From positions 1-47,654 of the forward strand of contig CABUNB010000013.1 in the NCBI GenBank assembly GCA_902492755.1: DNA of 47,654 bases, written 5' to 3'. Position 1 is the stretch's first letter; each line of letters starts with the position of its first letter. Origin of the DNA: an uncultured Collinsella sp. (GTDB lineage Bacteria; Actinomycetota; Coriobacteriia; Coriobacteriales; Coriobacteriaceae). The position numbers and the translations under genes were made by a program. Positions 23,816-32,056 of the stretch are shown piece after piece. The notes under the pieces were generated by a model. The model did no database searches. It worked only from the letters and a program-made list of their open reading frames with translations, and was not told where the DNA came from.

Positions 23816-24178
23816 ATGCCCCAGGAAATCAAGATTGACGGCATCGGCATTTCGCCCGATGTTCTGACCGCCATCGTCTCGCGCGCCGTGTCCGATGTCG
23901 AGGGCATCGCCTCCGTTGGCGTCAAGGACCTTGCCACCAACCTTGTCTCCATGATGCTCTCGTCCAAGGCCCCCGCTTCCGAGCCGGCGGTCGAGGCCGA
24001 GGTCGTCGGCGACAAGCTCGCACTCACTGTGCGTGTCGTGGTGTTCTTTGGCTATCCGTTCAAGAAACTCGCCGAGGCCGTTCGCGCCGCAGTGGTCGCC
24101 GCCATCGATGCCCAGGTTGGCGTTGAGGTCGAGCGCGTTGACGTTTGCATCGACGGCCTCGTTTTCCCCAAGGAGTAA
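23816..24178 (+). CDS. Asp23/Gls24-family envelope stress protein
   Basis: This 120-aa protein shows the Asp23 domain pattern, with ISPDVLTAIVSRAVSDVEGIASVG at the N terminus and a central VRVVVFFGYPFKKLAEAV, then VGVEVERVDVCIDGLVF. In staphylococci Asp23 is an abundant membrane-associated protein induced by alkaline shock. The short form between efp and nusB (YqhY type in Bacillus) is linked to fatty-acid synthesis regulation. The start ATG at 23816 follows AGGAGG. nusB begins three bases after its stop codon. Confidence 0.82.
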   Translation: MPQEIKIDGIGISPDVLTAIVSRAVSDVEGIASVGVKDLATNLVSMMLSSKAPASEPAVEAEVVGDKLALTVRVVVFFGYPFKKLAEAVRAAVVAAIDAQVGVEVERVDVCIDGLVFPKE

Positions 24179-24181
24179 CCT

Positions 24182-24775
24182 TTGAGCCTTAAGGTTTATC
24201 GCGGGCGTACTCTTGCCCGCAGTCAGGCGCTTCAGCTTCTGTTCCAGGCCGAGGCCACGGACAGCCCGCTCGAGCGCGTCCTCGAGGGTGATTTCCTGAT
24301 CTCGAAGGGTCCCCTCGACCCCTATGCGCTGGAGCTGTGCCGCGGTGCCTATGAGCATATCGACCGCATCGACTGTGCTCTGCGCTCTGTTGCCAAGAAC
24401 TGGGATCTTATGCGCATGCCCGGCGCCGACCGCAACCTGCTGCGTATCGCCGTTTACGAGATGCGTTTCCTCACCGACGAGGAGGTCTCTGACGCCATCG
24501 TGATTAACGAGGCCGTCGAGCTTGCCAAGGCCTATGGCACCGACCAGTCCGCGTCGTTCGTCAACGGCGTGCTGGGTAAGATCGCTCGCAGCGAGGAGCT
24601 GCCGGGCGAGGACCTATACCAGGAGCTGCTGGCCGAAGATCGCGCTCGCGAGGAGGCACAGGCTGCCGAGGCTGCCGCAAAGGTTGCGGTTGCCCAGGCC
24701 GAGACTGGCGTGCTGTCCGAGGACGTGGACGCTGCTGAGGTCGCCGAGGCCGAGACCGGTACCGTCGAGGAGTAG
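24182..24775 (+). CDS. nusB: Transcription antitermination factor NusB
   Basis: The N-terminal 140 residues match NusB: RTLARSQALQLLFQAEA binds boxA RNA and S10, and WDLMRMPGADRNLLRIAVYEM, NEAVELAKAYGTDQSASFVNGVLGKI complete the helical fold. It works with NusA, NusE and NusG in rRNA antitermination. An A/E-rich tail of about 50 residues follows, longer than in E. coli NusB (139 aa). The start is TTG at 24182, supported by AAGGAG six bases upstream, which overlaps the end of the preceding gene. xseB begins two bases after the stop codon. Confidence 0.92.
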   Translation: MSLKVYRGRTLARSQALQLLFQAEATDSPLERVLEGDFLISKGPLDPYALELCRGAYEHIDRIDCALRSVAKNWDLMRMPGADRNLLRIAVYEMRFLTDEEVSDAIVINEAVELAKAYGTDQSASFVNGVLGKIARSEELPGEDLYQELLAEDRAREEAQAAEAAAKVAVAQAETGVLSEDVDAAEVAEAETGTVEE

Positions 24776-24777
24776 CC

Positions 24778-25017
24778 ATGCCAGAGGGTTCCGTCCGCAA
24801 CTTCGACGAGATTTCGGACCGCTTGGACCAGATCATAGCTACCGTTCGCTCTAAGGATACGTCCTTGGAGCGTTCGCTCGATCTGTTTGACGAGGCGATT
24901 GAGCTGGGCTCCCGTGCGGTCGACATGGTCGACAAGTTTGAGCTGACGCCGCGTGAGGCCGACAAGCTCGAGCAGGAATACGATGAGGATGCGGCAAACG
25001 AATCCCAGGATAGCTAG
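24778..25017 (+). CDS. xseB: Exodeoxyribonuclease VII small subunit
   Basis: This 79-aa coiled-coil protein matches XseB (FDEISDRLDQIIATVRSKDTSLERSLDLFDEAIEL). The small subunit assembles with XseA into exonuclease VII, which degrades single-stranded DNA from both ends. In most genomes xseA is immediately upstream. Here nusB takes that place and xseA is not in the window. Confidence 0.85.
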   Translation: MPEGSVRNFDEISDRLDQIIATVRSKDTSLERSLDLFDEAIELGSRAVDMVDKFELTPREADKLEQEYDEDAANESQDS

Positions 25018-25043
25018 GCCGCATCTCCGGATACGAATGGTTG

Positions 25044-25856
25044 ATGGCATTCATGAAACGCGTGCGTCTTGATGACGAACTGATTTCACAGGGCATCTGC
25101 GCCGATCGCGCGGATGCCCTTCGCACTCTTATGGCTGGCTTGGTCTCGAGTGGCGGCGAGCGCTTGACTTCGCCGGGCCTTAAGGTGACCCCGGGCCTGC
25201 CGTTGTACGTGAAGGGGCGCATTCCCTATGTTGGCCGCGGCGGTCTTAAGCTCGAAGGCGCGCTTGATACGTTTGGTATCAATCCGACGGGCCTTGCCTG
25301 TCTGGATGTGGGCTGCTCTACCGGCGGCTTTACCGATTGCCTGCTCAAGCGCGGAGCTGCGACCGTTGTCTCGGTGGACGTTGGTCGCGCCCAGTTCGAT
25401 TGGTCGTTACGTCAGGACGATCGCGTGACGCTGCATGAGCGCACAAACGTGACGCAGCTGCCTGAGCTTGGCTATGCCGGCGCCATCGATCTGGCTGTGT
25501 GTGATGTCTCGTTTACCAGCATCGCGAACATTATCGATGCGGTGCTGGCGTGCCTGGCGCCTACGGGTGCATTCTGCACGCTTGTAAAGCCGCAGTTTGA
25601 GGCTCCGGCGGCGCTGGTGGGTGAGGGCGGCATTGTGACCGATCCCGCCGTGCGCCGCGATACACTCGTTGCGGCAGTTGAACTCTTTGCTGCCAAGGGG
25701 CTGTTCCCGGTCGATGTGTGCGTGTCGCCCATTCATGGTGCCAAGGGAAACGTTGAGTTTTTCCTGTACGGCACGAGATTTGACCCCGGCGACCGCACGC
25801 AAGACGAGCTGCAATTCCAGGTATCGGTTTTGAGCGAGAAAGCTGCAACGCTATGA
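25044..25856 (+). CDS. tlyA: TlyA-family rRNA 2'-O-methyltransferase
   Basis: This protein of about 270 aa has an N-terminal S4 RNA-binding domain (RLDDELISQGICADRADALRTLMAG). An FtsJ-like methyltransferase domain follows, with the SAM motif LDVGCSTGGFTD, then DVSFTS and LVKPQFEA. TlyA of mycobacteria methylates 16S and 23S rRNA and confers capreomycin sensitivity. ATG 25044 was chosen; ATG 25053 (MKRVRLDD) is equally possible, and neither has a strong ribosome site. The stop codon overlaps nadK by four bases, in the conserved order xseB-tlyA-nadK-recN. Confidence 0.9.
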   Translation: MAFMKRVRLDDELISQGICADRADALRTLMAGLVSSGGERLTSPGLKVTPGLPLYVKGRIPYVGRGGLKLEGALDTFGINPTGLACLDVGCSTGGFTDCLLKRGAATVVSVDVGRAQFDWSLRQDDRVTLHERTNVTQLPELGYAGAIDLAVCDVSFTSIANIIDAVLACLAPTGAFCTLVKPQFEAPAALVGEGGIVTDPAVRRDTLVAAVELFAAKGLFPVDVCVSPIHGAKGNVEFFLYGTRFDPGDRTQDELQFQVSVLSEKAATL

Positions 25857-26713
25857 AGGTCTTTCTGGTTCCCAATTACTACAAGCAAGAGGCGGTTGAG
25901 AGCGGCCTGATGCTCGAGCTTTGGCTGACGCGCCAGGGCTATGAGGTCGCATGGGCTGCCGACCAGCGATCGAAGATTCAAAGCACGCCTGATATTGACG
26001 GCTCCGATCTGGTCATTACGCTCGGCGGCGACGGTACGTTGCTGCGCGCTGCCCGCATCCTCAACCATCGCGAGATTCCTATCCTCGGTCTTTCCTATGG
26101 TCACCTGGGCTTTTTAACTGCTGCGAGCCCCGAGGAGCGCGACATTCTGCAGGTCGTGAGCGACGCCCTTTCCGGCGAGCTGCACGTGAGCCGTCGCGCC
26201 ACCATCGCCGCGGATATCGTGTCCGTGCGCGACGATGGCACGAAGGATGTCGTGCGCACGTTCGCCCTCAACGACATGGCGCTCACGCGCGGCCCCCTGT
26301 CCGATATGGTTGAGTTCGACATCACGGTGTCGGGCCACCATATCGATCGACTGCGTGGCGACGGCGTGGTCGTGTCCACGGCGACTGGTTCTACGGGGTA
26401 CGCGCTCAGTGCAGGTGGCCCCATTGTGAGCCCCGACTATACGGGTATGGTCTGCGTACCCATTGCGCCGCACACCATTCAGGCCCGTGCCTTCTTGACT
26501 TCGCCGAGTGATGTCGTCGAAATCTTTATGTCCGATGATCGCCCGAGCGTTCCGGCGATCGCTATCGATGGACAGTTTATTACCTGCGACGGCACGGTCG
26601 AGAGCGTGGCCGTGCGCCGAGGCCCAGGCGATGTGCTGCTGCTCGACTACGGCCCCGAGAGTTTTTACAACTCGGTGAGCCGCGTATTCTACGGAGTCCG
26701 TCATGATCGATGA
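25853..26713 (+). CDS. nadK: NAD kinase
   Basis: This 286-aa enzyme phosphorylates NAD to NADP. GGDGT at residues 58-62 is the catalytic signature. NDMALTRG and the diglycine-containing GDGVVVSTATGSTGYALSAGGPI form the NAD and phosphate sites. Size fits the bacterial family. ATG 25853 lies in the ATGA overlap with tlyA. Its last 11 bases overlap recN. Confidence 0.94.
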   Translation: MKVFLVPNYYKQEAVESGLMLELWLTRQGYEVAWAADQRSKIQSTPDIDGSDLVITLGGDGTLLRAARILNHREIPILGLSYGHLGFLTAASPEERDILQVVSDALSGELHVSRRATIAADIVSVRDDGTKDVVRTFALNDMALTRGPLSDMVEFDITVSGHHIDRLRGDGVVVSTATGSTGYALSAGGPIVSPDYTGMVCVPIAPHTIQARAFLTSPSDVVEIFMSDDRPSVPAIAIDGQFITCDGTVESVAVRRGPGDVLLLDYGPESFYNSVSRVFYGVRHDR

Positions 26714-28331
26714 GCTGCAGGTTTCTAACATTGCACTCATTCGTGAGGCGACGCTGGTGCCGAGTGCCGGCCTGACTGTCCTGACAGGCGAGACCGGCGC
26801 CGGCAAGACCGCGCTGCTCTCGGCCCTTAAGCTTATTTTGGGCGAGCGTGCGGATTCGTCGACGGTGCGCGAGGGCGAGGCGCTGGCGAGCGTCGAGGCA
26901 CGCCTGTTTGACGGCCCGCACGACACGGAGGGCTTCACGGTCCAGCGCAGCCTTTCTGCCGAGGGCCGCAGCCGCGTGAGGATTGACGGCCGCATCGCCA
27001 GCGTGCGCGAGCTTTCGGAGCGCGTCGGCGTGATGATGGATCTGTGCGGTCAGCACGAGCATCAGCGCTTGCTCGATCCGGCGCATCATGTTGCTATGGT
27101 CGATGCCTGGGCTGGTCGCTCTGCGCTCGAGGCGCTGGAAAAGTACCGTGCCTGCCTTAAGGCGTCGCGTGCGGCTGCCAAGGAGGTCCGTCGCTTAGAG
27201 GAGGCGTCGCGTGCGCAGGGGAGTCGCGTCGAGGAGGCGCGCTTCGCCCTGGAGCGTATCGCCGAGGTCGACCCCAAGCCGGGTGAGTATGAGGAACTCG
27301 AGGAACTGCTGCCGCGCTCCGAACATGCCGAGGTACTGGTTGCCACAGCTAACGATGCCCATGCATCGCTTGCTGCCGAAGGGGGAGCGCTCGATGCCGT
27401 GAACGGCGCCGTGGCAGAACTGTCGCGCATGGCTACCGTCGATCGCAAACTGGGTGTCATCGCCGACGCACTTTCGGATGCCTGCATCTCACTCGAGGAT
27501 TGCGCCAACGAGCTGCGTGCTTATCGCGATGGCGTTGCGTTCGATCCTCGCGAGCTCGCTCGCATGCGCGAGCGGTATTCCGACCTCAAGGGCCTGCTGC
27601 GTCAGTGGGGTCCCACCATGGACGATGTTTTTGCCATGCGCGATCGCTCGCAAGAGCTGCTGTCCCTGGTCGATGATGGCGATGAACAGATCAAAAAGGC
27701 GCGCGAATCACTTGGTGCTGCTGAGCGCGAGTTGTTTGCCGCTGCCAAGGCGCTTAAGCGCGCTCGCAATACGGCGGCCCCGCGCTTCTGCCACGAGGTT
27801 GGTCGTCAGATGGCACGCTTGGAGATGGGCGGCGCCGAGCTCGTTTGGGAGTCGCGTGATCTTCCGCGCGCCGAGTGGACGCCGGCGGGTCCTTCGAGCT
27901 ACGAGCTTCTGTATCGGAGCGGTGCCGGCTTGACGCCACGCCCTCTGCGCCGCATTGCCTCGGGCGGCGAGCTCAGCCGCGTTATGCTGGCGAGCAAGGT
28001 GGTCTTGGGTAATGCTGACGGCGTCGACACACTGGTATTTGACGAGGTCGATGCCGGTGTCGGTGGTTCCACGGCTCGTGCTCTTGCTGGTGTGCTGGCC
28101 GATCTCTCCGCTACGTATCAGGTGATTGTCGTAACCCACTTGGCGCAGGTCGCCGTCATGGCCGACAAGCATTATGTTGTCAGCAAGGAGCCGGGCGATG
28201 TTCCCCAGACGCATTTGGACGAGGTAACCGGCGAAGCGCGTACCGCCGAGATCGCCCGCATGCTGAGCGGCGATCAGTCCGAGGCAAGCTTGGCCCACGC
28301 AAAGCAGATGCTCGAAGAAGTTCGAGGCTAG
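26703..28331 (+). CDS. recN: DNA repair protein RecN
   Basis: This 542-aa SMC-like ATPase acts in double-strand break repair. Walker A GETGAGKT lies at residues 29-36, with the family start MIDELQVSNIALI. A coiled-coil middle follows, then the signature SGGELSRVMLA and Walker B LVFDEVDAGVGG, with THLAQVA near the C terminus. It is slightly shorter than the usual 550-560 residues, through a reduced coiled coil. The start ATG lies within the nadK end, so translation is probably coupled. In many bacteria recN is SOS-controlled, but no separate promoter is evident here. Confidence 0.94.
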   Translation: MIDELQVSNIALIREATLVPSAGLTVLTGETGAGKTALLSALKLILGERADSSTVREGEALASVEARLFDGPHDTEGFTVQRSLSAEGRSRVRIDGRIASVRELSERVGVMMDLCGQHEHQRLLDPAHHVAMVDAWAGRSALEALEKYRACLKASRAAAKEVRRLEEASRAQGSRVEEARFALERIAEVDPKPGEYEELEELLPRSEHAEVLVATANDAHASLAAEGGALDAVNGAVAELSRMATVDRKLGVIADALSDACISLEDCANELRAYRDGVAFDPRELARMRERYSDLKGLLRQWGPTMDDVFAMRDRSQELLSLVDDGDEQIKKARESLGAAERELFAAAKALKRARNTAAPRFCHEVGRQMARLEMGGAELVWESRDLPRAEWTPAGPSSYELLYRSGAGLTPRPLRRIASGGELSRVMLASKVVLGNADGVDTLVFDEVDAGVGGSTARALAGVLADLSATYQVIVVTHLAQVAVMADKHYVVSKEPGDVPQTHLDEVTGEARTAEIARMLSGDQSEASLAHAKQMLEEVRG

Positions 28332-28349
28332 GTCGTATCAGCGGTGTTG

Positions 28350-28382
28350 GTGGGACAAAATAGACTGAAATTTTTGTCCCAC
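28350..28382. terminator. Perfect 11-bp inverted repeat between convergent recN and rpiR-type gene
   Basis: GTGGGACAAAA (28350-28360) and TTTTGTCCCAC (28372-28382) flank an 11-base loop. The site is where both transcripts should end, but the T-run lies inside the stem rather than after it, so it is not a textbook terminator. A related palindrome occurs at 45875-45894. Confidence 0.5.
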
Positions 28383-28390
28383 TACGCGTT

Positions 28391-29248
28391 TTACTCAACG
28401 ACCTTGTCCGGCTGGATGAGCTCCTCGTAGTAGCTGATATGTTCGCGAGCGTCTTCAATCTCGGGCAGCAGGAAGTTGTAGATGACTTCGATGATCATCG
28501 TGGCGCTGATCTTGGAGAACGCAAAGTCGCCCGTCGTCAGCAACGCCTCGTGGTTGACGGTATTAAAAGTATAGTCTGCCAGGCGTGCGAGTGGAGACTT
28601 GCTGTCGCTGCTGATGACGACTACGGTTGCACCGCAGTCGCGAGCAGCTTTTGCCATGCGATTCAGTCGGCGCGATTTGCCGGAGTTTGAGATGAGCACG
28701 ATGACGTCGCCGGGGCGTAGCGTGAGCGCAAACCCGATCGAGGTCTCGCTAATGGTGCTTGCCATGCAGCGCAGGCCCAGCTGCGAAAACTTAAACGTCG
28801 CATCGAGCGCGACCGCGTTCGTATTGCCCACAGCCGCAAACTCAATAACCCCTGCATGCTTAAGGGCATGCACAACAGCCGCCAACGTATCGTGGTCGAT
28901 TCCGTCGATGGTCGCATTAAGCTCGCTCACCTTGGCAGCCAGGATGTTCTTAAGGCTCTGCTCCATATTGTCGAGCGAGACTTCGTCAGTCAGGCCCTCG
29001 TTGCGCTGGCTTTCCAAATCCCTCGCCAACGAAAACTGAAAGCTGCGGAAGCTGCCAAAGCCAAGCTTGCGGCAGAAGCGCGAAACGGTCGCCTCGGACG
29101 TGGCGGCGGCGCGCGAGAGCTGAGCCGCCGTGAGGCGTGGCGCCTCGGACTGGTGCTCCAATATATAGTCGACAATGCGCTGCTCGGACTCGCTGTATCC
29201 CTGGTGGGTACTAATGAGGGAAAGTGCGCTCTTGCTACTATCGGTCAT
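28391..29248 (-). CDS. RpiR-family transcriptional regulator (HTH plus SIS domain)
   Basis: This 285-aa regulator has an N-terminal HTH of the RpiR type (SESEQRIVDYILEH, TAAQLSRAAATSEATVSRFCRKLGFGSFRSF). Its C-terminal SIS sugar-phosphate-binding domain shows AVGNTNAVALDATFKFSQLG and LISNSGKSRRLNR. It is expected to sense a phosphosugar and control the divergent fructose-type PTS genes. The start is the ATG at 29248, with AGGAG six bases upstream. An in-frame ATG at 29296 overlaps a -10-like TATACT and lacks a ribosome site, so it is probably untranslated. Confidence 0.88.
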   Translation of the reverse strand: MTDSSKSALSLISTHQGYSESEQRIVDYILEHQSEAPRLTAAQLSRAAATSEATVSRFCRKLGFGSFRSFQFSLARDLESQRNEGLTDEVSLDNMEQSLKNILAAKVSELNATIDGIDHDTLAAVVHALKHAGVIEFAAVGNTNAVALDATFKFSQLGLRCMASTISETSIGFALTLRPGDVIVLISNSGKSRRLNRMAKAARDCGATVVVISSDSKSPLARLADYTFNTVNHEALLTTGDFAFSKISATMIIEVIYNFLLPEIEDAREHISYYEELIQPDKVVE

Positions 29249-29355
29249 GGATGGCTCCTGGTTGGCATGAAAATCGGACTCGTTTTGTAATGTCATAGTA
29301 TAGGGGGATTTTCAATTACAAGATACACCTTGCCGTTTCAAGTGTTGATGGTAAA

Positions 29356-29384
29356 CTTTCACTTACCGTTTACGGTTATGAAAG
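29356..29384. promoter_or_regulatory. Palindromic operator candidate between the RpiR regulator and PTS genes
   Basis: CTTTCA (29356-29361) and TGAAAG (29379-29384) enclose ACCGT-TT-ACGGT (29365-29376). GTAAAC (29351-29356) and GTTTAC (29368-29373) add a second inverted pair. Position and symmetry suit a regulator binding site. TTACCG also occurs twice before the second PfkB gene at 35276-35304. Confidence 0.45.
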
Positions 29385-29520
29385 AACCTTTCACCGGAGA
29401 ATTGCGCCTTGTCTCTTCTCACGCGGACGGTAGGTTGGTATCTTTCAGTTGTGGAAAAGCGCGCAAGGATGCGCGTGTAGGGGAGCGCCTGCGGGCGCAG
29501 TACTCAAGAAGGAGGGACAC

Positions 29521-31524
29521 ATGGCTAAGTTTGACATCATCGCCGCTACCGGTTGCCCGACCGGCATCGCGCACACCTTCATGGCGAAGGAGGCGCTGGA
29601 GAAGGCAGCTGCCGAGCGAGGTCTGACCATTAAGGTTGAGACCCATGGCCAGGTCGGTGTCGAGAACGAGCTCACCAAGAGCGAGATCGCCGGTGCCAAG
29701 GCCGTCGTCGTCGCAGCCGATAAGGATGTCCAGGCTGAGCGTTTCGCCGGCAAGCCCATGGTTTCCGTTGGTGTTTCCAAGGCCCTGTCCGTTGAGGCCG
29801 CCGGTAAGCTGATTGACCGCGCGCTCGCCGCCAAGGGCGACAACACGGTTGCAGCCGCTGCCGATGTCGAGGACGAGGCCGAGGAGAAGGAGTCCATCGG
29901 TCACGTCATCTACAAGCACCTTATGAACGGCGTCAGCCATATGCTGGTCTTCGTCGTTGCCGGTGGTGTCCTGACCGCCGTCTCGTTCCTGTGGGGCATC
30001 ACATCCTTCGATTCGACGGCTGCTGACTACAACAGCTTCGCTGCCATGCTCAAGATCATCGGCGGCATCGCCATGAACCTCATGGTTCCGGTGCTTTCCG
30101 CCTACATCGCCGAGTCCATCGGTAAGCGCCCGGCGCTCGTCCCTGGTTTTGTTGCCGGTATGATCGCCATTCAGGGCCTGCCTGTTAACGCCGAGACCGG
30201 CATGATCGACGCCGGTGGCGCCGGCGTGGGCTTCGGCTTCCTGGGCGGCATCGTCGGCGGCTTCCTCGCTGGCTATGTCATCCTGCTGCTCGAGAAGGTC
30301 TTTGCCGGTCTGCCCAAGAACCTGGACGGCCTCAAGGCTATCTTCCTGTACCCGCTGTTCTCGACCGCCATCGTCGGTCTGGTCATGCTCGGCATCTCCG
30401 GCCCCATGGCTGCCATCAACACCGCCATGATGGACTTCCTCAAGAGCCTGTCCGCCTCTGGCGCCGTTGTCCTGGGTCTTGCCATCGGCTGCATGTGCGC
30501 CTTTGACATGGGTGGCCCGGTCAACAAGGCTGCTTACGTCACCGGTACCGCCATGCTCACCGAGGCACTGGCTGCCGGCGTTGGCACCGATACCTACAAT
30601 TTCGGCACCAACTTCATGGCTGCCGTCTCCGCAGCTTGCATCGTTCCGCCGCTGATCACCACCTTCGCCGTCGTTGTCGGCAAGAAGTACTTCAGCCAGG
30701 AGGATCACGACGCCGGTATCGTCAACCTCATTCTTGGTTGCACCCACATCACCGAGGGCGCCATTCCGTTCATGACCAAGAACATCTGGCCGGTCATGCC
30801 CATCATGATGCTCGGTTCCTCTATCGCTTCGATCCTGACCATTTTGTTCAACGTTCACGATCCGGCGCCTCACGGTGGCTTCCTGGTCCTGCCCGTTGTC
30901 GAGAACGGTCCGCTTTGGGTTCTCGCGATCCTCATCGGTGCTGTTGTCGGTGGCATCCTGTTCGTGGCCTTCAAGAAGTACGACTTCGAGAAGAATCAGA
31001 AGGCCGCTCCTGTAGCCAAGCCGGTTGAGGCTTCCAAGGCCGCTGCCGTTGAGGCCCCTAAGGCCGAGGCTGCCGACTTCGTGAAGGTTGAGAATGTCTT
31101 TGTCGCCGAGGACTTCGCTTCTCGTGACGAGGCTCTGAGCTTCGTTTCCAACCAGGCTGTCAAGGCCGGTATCGCCAGCGACGCCGACGCCGTGATGAAC
31201 GCCTTCCTGGCCCGCGAGGCCGAGGGCACCACGGGCATGATGGAGGGCTTCGCCATCCCGCATGCCAAGTCCGATGCCATTACCGAGGCTGCCGTCATCG
31301 TCGTTAAGGACGAGTCCGGCGTGACCGGTTGGGATACCATGGACGGCGCTCCCGTCAACGTGGCCATCGCTCTGCTCATCCCTGGTGCACAGGCTGGCAC
31401 CACGCACCTCAAGATCCTGTCCAAGGTCGCCGAGGCGCTCATGGACGAGGACTTCCGTGCCACCGTCAAGGGTTCCACCGACGCCGCCGAGATCGCCAAG
31501 ACGATCAACGCCCGCCTGGTCTAA
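29521..31524 (+). CDS. Fructose-family PTS permease, domains IIB-IIC-IIA
   Basis: This 667-aa sugar permease phosphorylates its substrate during uptake. The IIB domain comes first with ATGCPTGIAHTFMA and phospho-Cys12. IIC follows with about nine membrane segments (residues 140-490, including GHVIYKHLMNGVSHMLVFVVAGG). After an A/K/E-rich linker comes IIA, with GFAIPHAKS and phospho-His581. All three phosphorylation sites are present. The B-C-A order differs from the more familiar A-B-C arrangement. Fructose is the likeliest sugar because two PfkB kinases follow, but mannitol-like or other ketoses cannot be excluded. The ATG at 29521 has AAGGAGG. A terminator follows. Confidence 0.9.
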   Translation: MAKFDIIAATGCPTGIAHTFMAKEALEKAAAERGLTIKVETHGQVGVENELTKSEIAGAKAVVVAADKDVQAERFAGKPMVSVGVSKALSVEAAGKLIDRALAAKGDNTVAAAADVEDEAEEKESIGHVIYKHLMNGVSHMLVFVVAGGVLTAVSFLWGITSFDSTAADYNSFAAMLKIIGGIAMNLMVPVLSAYIAESIGKRPALVPGFVAGMIAIQGLPVNAETGMIDAGGAGVGFGFLGGIVGGFLAGYVILLLEKVFAGLPKNLDGLKAIFLYPLFSTAIVGLVMLGISGPMAAINTAMMDFLKSLSASGAVVLGLAIGCMCAFDMGGPVNKAAYVTGTAMLTEALAAGVGTDTYNFGTNFMAAVSAACIVPPLITTFAVVVGKKYFSQEDHDAGIVNLILGCTHITEGAIPFMTKNIWPVMPIMMLGSSIASILTILFNVHDPAPHGGFLVLPVVENGPLWVLAILIGAVVGGILFVAFKKYDFEKNQKAAPVAKPVEASKAAAVEAPKAEAADFVKVENVFVAEDFASRDEALSFVSNQAVKAGIASDADAVMNAFLAREAEGTTGMMEGFAIPHAKSDAITEAAVIVVKDESGVTGWDTMDGAPVNVAIALLIPGAQAGTTHLKILSKVAEALMDEDFRATVKGSTDAAEIAKTINARLV

Positions 31525-31561
31525 TTCCACAGTACGCGAATAACATCGCCCCCCTGTATAT

Positions 31562-31597
31562 AAGGCGGAGTCCCTCCCCAGGGCCTCCGCCTTTTTC
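31562..31597 (+). terminator. Rho-independent terminator after the PTS permease
   Basis: AGGCGGAG.CCCT and AGGG.CTCCGCCT pair around CCCC and end in five T residues. Confidence 0.85.
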
Positions 31598-31600
31598 ATC

Positions 31601-31691
31601 CCCCTTCTTCTAACTTGCGGTGAAATAAGGGCTGTTTAAACGTTTCAACCCCAAAATCAGTCCATATTTCACCGCAAGTTAGAAGAAGGGG
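31601..31691. repeat. 91-bp palindromic element, copy 1
   Basis: Arms of 34 bases (31601-31634 and 31658-31691) match in 32 positions around a 23-base loop. The core TTGCGGTGAAATA with a following GG.CTG recurs in the element at 40420-40486. There is no open frame. It lies just past the permease terminator and resembles REP or MITE-type intergenic palindromes. No target-site duplication is obvious. Confidence 0.75.
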
Positions 31692-32056
31692 ATAGCGCGG
31701 CTTGTCTATTAGATCGTCCGTGCGGACAAAAATTCAGCCAGAATTCCTTTCGCACGATATTGCTCTGGACCATCCGAGTTTCCGCAACTCGCCTGCCGGG
31801 CGGGGCGGTTAAGTTTGTCGTGAGTTCCGCACGCAAAGGAAAGCACTTAATGTGCTTTCTGTCTTGCGCCGGACTGTAGAGCAGCAAACTTAACCGCCCC
31901 GCCCGGCAGGCGAGCGGACAGCGAACGACATCTGTCCAACAATTCGTGCGAAACACAATGAAAAACCGTTTGATGTGAGTTAATATAAACAACGTCGTGA
32001 ATCTGACTCCTGCCACATGCATGACAGGGGTTAAACACAAAAAAAAGGAGTCAACT
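31692..32056 (+). promoter_or_regulatory. ptsH upstream region
   Basis: Besides the long inverted repeat, this stretch holds a tight palindrome GTCCG-TG-CGGAC (31716-31727) and a -10-like TAATAT (31981-31986). The latter has a TTGATG only a few bases before it and no well-spaced -35. The ptsH promoter is probably downstream of the long hairpin, but I cannot fix it. Confidence 0.3.
31748..31953. repeat. Very long nested inverted repeat upstream of ptsH
   Basis: A perfect 30-bp inverted repeat (31788-31817 and 31885-31914), GC-rich at the base, forms the core. Inside are CGCAA/TTGCG and AAAGCAC/GTGCTTT (loop TTAAT). Outside, GGAC (31767-31770) faces GTCC (31934-31937), and TTTCGCACGA faces TCGTGCGAAA (31944-31953). 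Together they could fold about 205 bases. There is no coding frame. This and the 91-bp element occupy most of the 530-base gap before ptsH. Confidence 0.8.

Noticed and set aside
29249..29296. Upstream start for the RpiR regulator
   Set aside because: The ATG at 29296 overlaps a -10-like TATACT and lacks a ribosome site. ATG 29248 has AGGAG at a good distance.
31600..32050. A small gene or leader peptide in the gap before ptsH
   Set aside because: No frame with a ribosome site avoids the long inverted repeats. Open stretches are by-products of the palindromes.
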